Assembly: GCA_937902125.1 (NCBI GenBank)
Contig: CALDIB010000022.1
Coordinates: 1-30,217 of the forward strand
DNA: 30,217 nt
Direction: 5' to 3'
Source: an uncultured Treponema sp.
Lineage (GTDB): Bacteria > Spirochaetota > Spirochaetia > Treponematales > Treponemataceae
How positions within the stretch are numbered: the stretch's first letter is position 1; each line of letters opens with the position of its first letter. Under the pieces are notes generated by a model, which was not told where the DNA came from, did no database searches, and saw nothing but the letters and a program-made list of their open reading frames with translations. This document shows positions 8,211 through 14,665 of this stretch, piece after piece. A program made the translations under genes and the position numbers.

Positions 8211-10028
8211 TCATATCTCGATGTAGTCTCTTAGGCCTGTCGCCCGCCTTGGGTGGCGCAAGCGCCTTAAAGCCTTCGCCTCAATCTGGCGTATGCGCTC
8301 TCTTGTCACGTTGAAGTAAAGGCCCACTTCTTCCAAAGTCAAGCAATAGCCGCCTTCAAGTCCAAAGCGCATTTTAAGCACTTCCTGCTCCCTTGGCGGA
8401 AGCGAAGAAAGAACTCCGCTCAACTGCTCCTTAAGCAGGGTGTATGCCGTTTGGTTGGCGGGATTTTCAACTTCCTTGTCTTCGATGAAGTCTCCCAACA
8501 AAGAATCCTCTTCCTCTCCGATTGGAGTTTCAAGGGAAATGGGCTCCCTGGCCACATTCTTTACTGTTTTTACCCTGGCCACTGGCCAGCCAAGCTGCTG
8601 GGCTATTTCGTCGTCGGTGGGCTCCCGTCCGTATTTTTGCATGAGGTTTCGGCTTTCACGGACAACCTTGTTGATTTGCTCAATCATATGGACAGGAACG
8701 CGAATCGTTCTGGCTTGGTCCGAGATGCTTCTTGTGATTGCCTGTCGAATCCACCAAGTGGCGTATGTGGAAAATTTGTAGCCCTTGCGGTATTCAAATT
8801 TTTCAACGGCCTTAATCAAGCCGATGTTTCCCTCTTGAACCAAGTCAAAGAATTGCAAGCCGCGGTTTGTGTATTTTTTGGCGATGGCCACAACCAAGCG
8901 CAAGTTGGCGTTTATCAAATGGTTTTTGGCCACTTCCATCATTTTTCGGCCCCGCTCGATTTCCTTTTCCATTTTGAGAATGTCTTCGATGCTGTTCTCA
9001 AATTCAAATTCAAGGCGAACCAAACGGCGCTCTATTTTTTGAATCTTTGAGTAAACCTCGCGAATGTCGTCGGCGTTCATGCCCAATTCTTTTTCAAGCT
9101 TGGCGCACTCGTTTCTAATGGCAAGGCGTCTTCCCAAACGGCGCAAGTCCGCGGAATCCTTTACCCGAAGCTCTTTCATGCGCTTTTCCTGCTGGTGCTG
9201 GTATTCCTCAATCTTTTGCTTGGCGTCGATGAACTCCGCGGAAAATTTTTCCAACTCTTCAGTTTGGATTTCGGCTTTTTGAAGGGATGGAATTATTTTT
9301 TTCTGCAGCTTAATTATGTCCTTGTTCTCAAGAATTTTGGCGTTTGAGTCAAGCTCAAAAAGCTGGCGCTTGAGGGTCATGTATTGCTTTATTTCAGGAA
9401 GAACAGGCTTTAGATATTCCGAGTAGGCGCTCTTTAGCCTGCGCTTTTCGGCCATTTCCTCGTTTATTTCCTTGCGCTGTTTGCCCGGCTCGTGCATGTC
9501 GATTCTTGCAAAAGCCTTTTGCGCCACGGTGAAAAATTCGGGAATCAATTTGCCGGAGCGCTTGATCACATCTTTAATGATGTTCTCGCCGCTTTCCATT
9601 TGCTTTGAAAGAATGACTTCTTCCTCGGCGGTAAGGAGGTTTTCCTTTCCGATGTCCCGAAGGTAAAGGCGAATTGGGTCGTCCGTGTTGGCGGCGTCTT
9701 TGTCGGAACTGACCAAGCGCTTTTTTGCGGGCATGGCGGCCTCTTTTTCGGCCTGCTCGGCGATTTTGGCCTCTTGGTCCTCGGCGATGTCCGCGTCCTC
9801 GTCGTCAACCACAAGGCTGTCCTCGTCCTCGTCGTCGGGCAAATCCGGCGGAATTTCTTCCTGAATGACTATTCCCTTTTTTTCAAGTTCAGCCATCAAG
9901 GCTTCGCTTTTGTCTTGGTTAGCCACGACTTCTTGACCGAGGATGTCGGCAATTTCGTCCCAATTGAATTCTTTTTTGCCCTTTTCTGTAATCTTAGAAA
10001 CCAAAGAGTCTAGCTCTTCTTTATCCAT
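8211..10028 (-). CDS. rpoD: Primary sigma factor RpoD (sigma-70/SigA)
   Basis: The housekeeping sigma subunit of RNA polymerase. Of 605 aa, residues 1-100 are an acidic region-1.1-like part and region 1.2 lies at about 116-150 (DDPIRLYLRDIG). A long charged non-conserved region follows at about 150-360, region 2 at about 371-445 (with the FSTYATWWIRQAITR block that melts and reads the -10 box), region 3 at about 450-525, and region 4 at about 540-600. Region 4 ends in the helix-turn-helix TLEEVGLYFNVTRERIRQIE, which reads the -35 box. All core regions look intact. It starts at ATG with a GTAAGGGA ribosome site, 9 bp after dnaG, so the two genes are co-transcribed. The -35/-10 pairs proposed in this window fit such a factor. 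Confidence 0.98.
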   Translation of the reverse strand: MDKEELDSLVSKITEKGKKEFNWDEIADILGQEVVANQDKSEALMAELEKKGIVIQEEIPPDLPDDEDEDSLVVDDEDADIAEDQEAKIAEQAEKEAAMPAKKRLVSSDKDAANTDDPIRLYLRDIGKENLLTAEEEVILSKQMESGENIIKDVIKRSGKLIPEFFTVAQKAFARIDMHEPGKQRKEINEEMAEKRRLKSAYSEYLKPVLPEIKQYMTLKRQLFELDSNAKILENKDIIKLQKKIIPSLQKAEIQTEELEKFSAEFIDAKQKIEEYQHQQEKRMKELRVKDSADLRRLGRRLAIRNECAKLEKELGMNADDIREVYSKIQKIERRLVRLEFEFENSIEDILKMEKEIERGRKMMEVAKNHLINANLRLVVAIAKKYTNRGLQFFDLVQEGNIGLIKAVEKFEYRKGYKFSTYATWWIRQAITRSISDQARTIRVPVHMIEQINKVVRESRNLMQKYGREPTDDEIAQQLGWPVARVKTVKNVAREPISLETPIGEEEDSLLGDFIEDKEVENPANQTAYTLLKEQLSGVLSSLPPREQEVLKMRFGLEGGYCLTLEEVGLYFNVTRERIRQIEAKALRRLRHPRRATGLRDYIEI

Positions 10029-10037
10029 TTTAATCCC

Positions 10038-11825
10038 TTACTTTTTTTTCAGTTGAATTTGTTTGTCCAACTGAGATATTTCGGAGACAAGCGATGTAAG
10101 GTAATTTTCATCGTCGCGCGTTGTCGGGGTAAAATCCCTAAGGCGTTCGTTCAGCCGTTTTCGCTGCCGCTCTAATGCGTTGCGCTTTATCATTTTCACG
10201 CTGTCTTCAACTATGCGGTCGAGCAATTCTTTTTTGGAAAACTCTCCGCTTGCGGTGACTGCGGTGACCATCCGTTGGACGTTTTCGTCGCACAGTTCCA
10301 AGACAGACATGTATGAAAAATTGCCTTGCTTGTAGCGCTCCTCCAATTTTATGAACAACTCTTTTGCCAAGGGGTCTTCAAAGTCATCGCTGTTAAGTTC
10401 GCGCCGCATTTTTGAATACTCATCGGGATTGGAAATAACCGCCAAAACGGCTCTAAGCTCAGCGTTTAGCTTTATGGGCTGAGTTTTGCCGTTTTCAGGC
10501 TGTTTTGACCTTAAATCCAGACGCGAGCGCGCTTGGCTGCGATTGTTGAAGTCTCTTCTAACGGCCTCCGGCGAAAGATTAAAGGCCCTGGCCAACTGGT
10601 CAAGGCTTGATTCTTTCTGAATGTCTGACTGGAGCGAATCGACATACGGAAAAAAAGCCAAGGCGGCTTTTGTTTTGTCCTCTGGAGACTCCGATGGATA
10701 TTGCGCCCTTATTTTAGACAACAGATAGTCGGCGTCTAATATAGCATTTTGAACCTGTTTCGTCAAGGTCTCAGGCCCAAATTTTATCATAATTTCCGCA
10801 GGGTCTTTTCCCCCCTCAAGGCGGATTATTTTTGTGGTCAAGTTGAACTGGCGGCACATCAATATGGCGCGCTTGGTGGCCTTTTGCCCAGCCCCGTCCG
10901 AGTCAAAGGACAAAAGGATTGTTTCGCAAAAGCCTTGCAGGATTTTCAGCTGCTGTTCCGTCAGGCTTGTTCCCAAGGGCGCCACGGCAATGTCGATTCC
11001 GCATTGGTGGTAGGCGATTACGTCCATGTAGCCTTCGCACAAAATTGCGGTTTTTTGCCTGTGGATTGAATTTTTGGCAAAGTTGAAGGCGTATAGGGTT
11101 TCCCTTTTGTGGTAGTGGGCCAGTTCCGGCGAGTTCAAGTATTTTGGCTCTCCCTCGCCTAAAATGCGGCCGCCAAAGGCCACCGCCTGCCCGTTCCTGT
11201 CAAAAATGGGAAAAATCAAGCGGCCGGCGAAAATGCAGGCGTCGGGATATTTTTTGCTAAAAAGGCCTGTTTTTGCCAAAAAAGCGTCGGAATAGTTTTT
11301 TTCCGCCAAAAATTTTTTCAGCCAGCGGCGGTCGGCGGGCGCGTATCCCAGCTTGAACTTTTGCAGGGTTTCGTCCGTAAGGCCGCGGCCCTTAATGTAT
11401 TCAAGCGCCTGTTTTCCAGAAGGAGTTTGCGTTAAAAAAAAATGGAAGGTGCCCGCTATTCGGCCGTAGACTTCCCGAATGGCGTCCAAGTCCTCGTCTT
11501 TTTTTTGAGGAATGTGGGAGCCGCCTTCGTAGACAATTTCTATGTTGCATCTTTTGGCCAGTTCCTTAAGCGCGTCGGGATAGGAAAGCTTTTCCATTTC
11601 CATGGTGAATTTCACCACGTCTCCGCCCGCTCCGCAGCCAAAGCAGTGGTAGAATTTTCTAACCGGGTCAACGGCAAAGGAAGGCGTTTTTTCGTTGTGG
11701 AAGGGGCAGCAGCCCCAATATTGGGCGCCCCTCTGAGTCAAGTTGGTGTAATTGTTTATGATTGAAACGATGTCGGCGCTTTGCCTTATACGCTCGATCG
11801 TGTCTTGGGAAATAAGGCCTGCCAT
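10038..11825 (-). CDS. dnaG: DNA primase DnaG
   Basis: DnaG makes RNA primers at the replication fork and works with the replicative helicase. The 595-aa protein has a CHC2 zinc-binding domain with Cys40, His43, Cys61 and Cys64, followed by the catalytic core and TOPRIM domain (EGYMDVIAYHQCG and LLSFDSDGAG with its acidic metal ligands). A less conserved helicase-binding C-terminal domain ends in a lysine tract. The reading frame is open for another 100 codons upstream, but that part is unlike primase and lies on the mltG coding region. The start is therefore the ATG at 11825, which shares one base with the mltG stop (TGATG). It is followed 9 bp later by rpoD. Confidence 0.97.
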   Translation of the reverse strand: MAGLISQDTIERIRQSADIVSIINNYTNLTQRGAQYWGCCPFHNEKTPSFAVDPVRKFYHCFGCGAGGDVVKFTMEMEKLSYPDALKELAKRCNIEIVYEGGSHIPQKKDEDLDAIREVYGRIAGTFHFFLTQTPSGKQALEYIKGRGLTDETLQKFKLGYAPADRRWLKKFLAEKNYSDAFLAKTGLFSKKYPDACIFAGRLIFPIFDRNGQAVAFGGRILGEGEPKYLNSPELAHYHKRETLYAFNFAKNSIHRQKTAILCEGYMDVIAYHQCGIDIAVAPLGTSLTEQQLKILQGFCETILLSFDSDGAGQKATKRAILMCRQFNLTTKIIRLEGGKDPAEIMIKFGPETLTKQVQNAILDADYLLSKIRAQYPSESPEDKTKAALAFFPYVDSLQSDIQKESSLDQLARAFNLSPEAVRRDFNNRSQARSRLDLRSKQPENGKTQPIKLNAELRAVLAVISNPDEYSKMRRELNSDDFEDPLAKELFIKLEERYKQGNFSYMSVLELCDENVQRMVTAVTASGEFSKKELLDRIVEDSVKMIKRNALERQRKRLNERLRDFTPTTRDDENYLTSLVSEISQLDKQIQLKKK

Positions 11826-12856
11826 CAGCGCGACGCCTTCTTTGTCTTGAATATGGCGCCTTGGGCAACGTGCTCGGACAGGGTTTTTGTAAAGACGTGC
11901 CGCCCTTCCCTTTCGTCCATGAGCTGAAAGTAATAGTAGTCGGTTTGGGCCGGCTCCGCTGCGGCTTTGAGCGCCACAAGGCCTGGATTGCAAATGGGCG
12001 ACGGAGGAAGGCCCGCGTTTATGTAAGTGTTGTAAGGGCTTTGAATCTTTAAGTCGTCGTAAGTTATGATGTCGGGATGGGGCCGGCCCAAGACTTCCGT
12101 TATCACGTATTCCACTGTGGCGCAAGAGTAAAGGCCTATGCCCTTTTTAATTCTGTTTGTGAAGACGCTGGCGATTAAAGGCGCCTCGTCCGGGCTTCTG
12201 TATTCCCGCTCGATTATGGAAGCGAGAGTCACAAGGCGGGAAAGCTCTTTTTGGCTTGCGTCTTTTAGGGACGGAATTTCAGAAATCTTTTGGAAAAAAT
12301 TGTCTCGCATGATTTTCACGACTTTTGCGGCGTCGCTGTTTGGAGCCAGGGCGTAGGTGTCGGGAAACAAAAAGCCTTCCTGCCCTTTTGCGGCTTCAAT
12401 GAAGTCTTTTGCGGAACAAACGCCGGCGCTTTCCATGCGGGCGGCGACTTTTGAAATTGTCAAGCCTTCCGGAACGGAAACGTATGTCAATTCCTCATGG
12501 CCCGCAGAAAGCTCCTTGTAAATGGCCGCCGCGTTCATTCCGCTGTTCACGCGGCAAACGCCTGTCTTTACGCAAAAAATTTCTGAGTCTTCGTTGAACA
12601 AAAGGCTTGCCAATTTGGGAAAGCGGGCCAAAATGTAAAACGCGTCTTTGTTCTTTATGATTTTTTCTTTTTCAAGCGCGGCGGCTATTTTTTTTGCCGA
12701 ATCCCCGCTTTGTATTTCGATCCGGGCGGAAACGCCGCCGTTGGGGTCCCGTTCAGAAGTCAGGCTTTTTAGACAAAAAAAAGCGGCTGCGGCTCCTGCC
12801 AGCGCCATAAGCGCGATTGCCGCCAATGGGATTGTGATTCTATGCGTTGCTTTCAT
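11825..12856 (-). CDS. mltG: MltG (YceG-like), endolytic murein transglycosylase
   Basis: MltG cuts nascent glycan strands at the inner membrane and is thought to set strand length. The protein is 343 aa from the ATG at 12856, or 349 aa from an in-frame TTG at 12874. It has an N-terminal membrane helix (about residues 9-30), a LysM-like region, and the YceG catalytic domain. The conserved ASIIEREY block contains the proposed catalytic Glu (Glu216 in ATG numbering). Further family blocks are SPYNTY and GLPPSPICNPG. Neither start has a well-spaced ribosome site (GAGG is 18 nt before the ATG and touches the TTG), so coupling to the overlapping upstream gene is likely. Its position ahead of dnaG and rpoD links wall growth to replication only by context. 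Confidence 0.93.
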   Translation of the reverse strand: MKATHRITIPLAAIALMALAGAAAAFFCLKSLTSERDPNGGVSARIEIQSGDSAKKIAAALEKEKIIKNKDAFYILARFPKLASLLFNEDSEIFCVKTGVCRVNSGMNAAAIYKELSAGHEELTYVSVPEGLTISKVAARMESAGVCSAKDFIEAAKGQEGFLFPDTYALAPNSDAAKVVKIMRDNFFQKISEIPSLKDASQKELSRLVTLASIIEREYRSPDEAPLIASVFTNRIKKGIGLYSCATVEYVITEVLGRPHPDIITYDDLKIQSPYNTYINAGLPPSPICNPGLVALKAAAEPAQTDYYYFQLMDEREGRHVFTKTLSEHVAQGAIFKTKKASR

Positions 12857-13037
12857 TTTTGAATGTTTTTTCAACCTCGTCTATTGACATGCAAGCGTAA
12901 ACTTTGTTTTGGACGCTGCGGGAAAAATTATACAAAATTTTTGGGATTTTGTCTTGGTTTTCCCGCGCGATTTTGGCCAAAGCCTTTAACTCTTCGCAAG
13001 AAAAATTATAGGTCAGCGCGAAAGCTTCTCCCGTCAT
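12840..13037 (-). CDS. Small conserved-looking protein of unknown function (65 aa)
   Basis: I do not recognise a family. The 65-aa product is predicted soluble and mostly helical. It has no signal peptide, membrane segment or metal-binding cysteine pattern; a single Cys lies near residue 49. The gene appears real because its ATG overlaps the stop of the upstream MBL-fold gene by 4 bp (ATGA) and its end overlaps the mltG start region, as expected inside a compact operon. No alternative gene occupies this interval on either strand. It could be a small partner or regulator of a neighbour. Function is unknown. Confidence 0.65.
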   Translation of the reverse strand: MTGEAFALTYNFSCEELKALAKIARENQDKIPKILYNFSRSVQNKVYACMSIDEVEKTFKNESNA

Positions 13038-13972
13038 AAGTCAATCTCCGTTCCCTCAATGGCAAGGTTTACGTCCACAACTCTCCGGGCCACAAAATTT
13101 GAATACCACCTAGCCGAGCGCAAAATCGCGTCAAGTTCTTCGTCGGAATGTTCGGGCTCGTGGTGGAAAAGAAAAATTTTTTCGATTGACATTTGAGCGG
13201 CGAAATCGACGGCGTAAGAAAAAGGAGAATGTCCCCACCTGATTTTTTCTATCGCTTCCCGCATTGTGTATTGGGAGTCAATCGCCGCGGCTTTTGCGCC
13301 GGAAAAAAAAGTTTCCACGCTGTTTTGGTAGTTCGCCGCGTCCAAATAAAGCTCTATGTCGGTGGCGTAGATGAATTTCTTTTTTCCGCCCTCGCTAAGG
13401 GAATAGGCGAAAGAGCCGCCCGGATGGCTCATTTTGCATGAGCTTACCGTCACGCTTCCAATTTTAAATTCCTCTTGATTTTTTATCTGCCGAAACGAGA
13501 TGTTTTTAAGCGCGGAAAAATCGATTGGAAAAAAAGGCTCCTTCATTTGCTCTTGGAATTTTTTTTCAAATCCTTCGACAGGATAATAGATGTCAATCTT
13601 TGACTCGGGATCGTAAATAGCGTCAAAAAAAGGAAATCCCTGAATGTGGTCCCAATGCAAGTGCGAAAGCAGAATCGAATATCGCTTGTTTTTTGGCGGC
13701 TGGGATTTTTTTCCCAAAACTCGCAAGCCAGTTCCCGCGTCAAAAATTATTTGGCTTCCGTCGTCCGCGACGGCTTGAACGCAGGAAGTGTTTCCTCCCG
13801 CAGTGCCGTAAATATGACTTGGCAGGTTGGACAAAAATTTTTGGCGCGCGTCGGCGCTGGCGATGTCCTTGCTTTGGATTCGCATTACGGCCGCGTTTAT
13901 TTTGGCCTGAACTTGTTCCAATGTCAGCGGAGACGGCGTAGAGCCTCTAGTTCCCCAAAAAAAGACTTTCAA
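13034..13972 (-). CDS. MBL-fold metallo-hydrolase
   Basis: A 312-aa metallo-beta-lactamase-fold hydrolase. It begins with the WGTRGSTPSP block seen in the PhnP/RNase Z-like and class II phosphodiesterase branch. The metal-binding HxHxDH motif is SHLHWDHIQG with His104, His106, Asp108 and His109. Further likely ligands are the His in KMSHPGGSFAY, an Asp in YATDIELY, and His residues in LFHHEPEHSD. It is cytoplasmic, with no signal peptide. Such enzymes cleave phosphodiester or ester bonds with two metal ions; the substrate here cannot be read from the sequence. It overlaps its neighbours by 4 bp on both sides. Confidence 0.88.
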   Translation of the reverse strand: MKVFFWGTRGSTPSPLTLEQVQAKINAAVMRIQSKDIASADARQKFLSNLPSHIYGTAGGNTSCVQAVADDGSQIIFDAGTGLRVLGKKSQPPKNKRYSILLSHLHWDHIQGFPFFDAIYDPESKIDIYYPVEGFEKKFQEQMKEPFFPIDFSALKNISFRQIKNQEEFKIGSVTVSSCKMSHPGGSFAYSLSEGGKKKFIYATDIELYLDAANYQNSVETFFSGAKAAAIDSQYTMREAIEKIRWGHSPFSYAVDFAAQMSIEKIFLFHHEPEHSDEELDAILRSARWYSNFVARRVVDVNLAIEGTEIDL

Positions 13973-14433
13973 AAAACTTGCTCCAAATCTCTGGTTATTG
14001 GAAAGTTCCGCTCGTATAAGAATTTTTGCCCGTCAATTTCTTGGCGGGAATGAAGCTTTCCATAGTTGATTCCCTTGCAGCTTTTGCCTTCTTCCATCCA
14101 GCTTTGTTCGCTTTGCAATATCCACGACCAAAATGGATAGGTTGAGCATTGGACGGGTCTGGCTCCGTAGGCCGCGCAGCCTTCCTTGCCCCAAAGCGCG
14201 CAATCGTAGTTCTCTTTTTCCAAAAGAGCCAGCGCCTCTTTGTTTCCGTAATATTGAACCCAACGGCAATATTTTTTTATAAAATCGTCCGGCTCTAGTT
14301 TAAACCATTCTGAAAGCCTTGTCAAATCTTTTTTGGAAAGGTAAACAACGCCGGGCGCCAATCTGCAGCAGTCCGAACAACGCCGGCATTCAAAGGAAAG
14401 TCCGTTTTTGTAAAAGCAATTATCGTCAGACAA
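13969..14433 (-). CDS. YkgJ-family cysteine cluster protein
   Basis: A 154-aa protein with the CxxCxxCC signature of the YkgJ/UPF0153 family (PF03692): Cys16, Cys19, Cys22, Cys23. Later cysteines occur in GKEGCAAYGARPVQCSTYPFW. The family is thought to bind a zinc ion or an Fe-S cluster; no reaction is established. The only start before the cysteine cluster is TTG at 14433, which lies 8 nt beyond the 3' end of tRNA-Tyr. No ribosome site is visible, because the upstream sequence is tRNA. It is therefore probably translated from the message left after tRNA 3' processing. It overlaps the MBL-fold gene by 4 bp. Confidence 0.85.
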   Translation of the reverse strand: MSDDNCFYKNGLSFECRRCSDCCRLAPGVVYLSKKDLTRLSEWFKLEPDDFIKKYCRWVQYYGNKEALALLEKENYDCALWGKEGCAAYGARPVQCSTYPFWSWILQSEQSWMEEGKSCKGINYGKLHSRQEIDGQKFLYERNFPITRDLEQVF

Positions 14434-14441
14434 AATTTTAG

Positions 14442-14523
14442 TGGGGAGTGAAGGATTCGAACCTACGAAGGCTTAGCCAGCAGATTTACAGTCTGTCCCC
14501 TTTGACCACTCGGGAAACTCCCC
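14442..14523 (-). tRNA. tRNA-Tyr (anticodon GTA)
   Basis: An 82-nt class II tRNA on the minus strand. The acceptor GGGGAGT/ACTCCCC is fully paired, the anticodon loop is CTGTAAA, a long variable arm (GGC-TAA-GCC) is present and the T loop is TTCGAAT. The CCA end is not encoded; CTA follows the discriminator A. Two stem mismatches are seen: A27 with C43 and U50 with U64. It lies 5 nt downstream of tRNA-Thr. Confidence 0.97.
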
Positions 14524-14528
14524 AAAAA

Positions 14529-14601
14529 AGCTGCCTGTAGGATTTGGACCCACGACCCCGAGATTACAAATCACGTGCTCTACCAGCTGAGCTAAGGCAG
14601 C
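14529..14601 (-). tRNA. tRNA-Thr (anticodon TGT)
   Basis: A 73-nt tRNA on the minus strand. The acceptor GCTGCCT/AGGCAGC and the D stem GCTC/GAGC are paired, and the anticodon loop is TTTGTAA. It departs from the norm in two places: the anticodon stem CGTGA/TCTCG has a U29-U41 mismatch, and the T loop is TCCAAAT, with C in place of the near-universal U55. The discriminator is U and CCA is not encoded. It is the first gene after the promoter at 14633-14661. Confidence 0.95.
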
Positions 14602-14632
14602 GTATTGCGTTTGAGTGTCAAACGTAAGAAGC

Positions 14633-14661
14633 ATTTTATTCTTTTTGAAGAAAAGTGTCAA
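14633..14661 (-). promoter_or_regulatory. Strong promoter for the tRNA-dnaG-rpoD operon
   Basis: On the minus strand a perfect -35 box TTGACA (14656-14661) and a -10 box TAAAAT (14633-14638) are separated by 17 bp. Transcription would begin near 14626, about 25 nt before the tRNA-Thr 5' end. The -35 box begins only 4 nt after the stop codon of the preceding GH57-like gene. No terminator is seen between tRNA-Tyr and rpoD, so this promoter may drive the whole operon. Confidence 0.85.
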
Positions 14662-14665
14662 GAGC

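Noticed and set aside
8451..9050. 199-codon open frame antisense to rpoD
   Set aside because: It is opposite a perfect sigma-70 coding region, has no family features, and is explained by codon use of the real gene.
11826..12125. 100-codon N-terminal extension of dnaG
   Set aside because: The frame is open but the sequence is unlike primase and lies entirely on mltG in another frame; primase residue numbering (Cys40, His43) fits the ATG at 11825.
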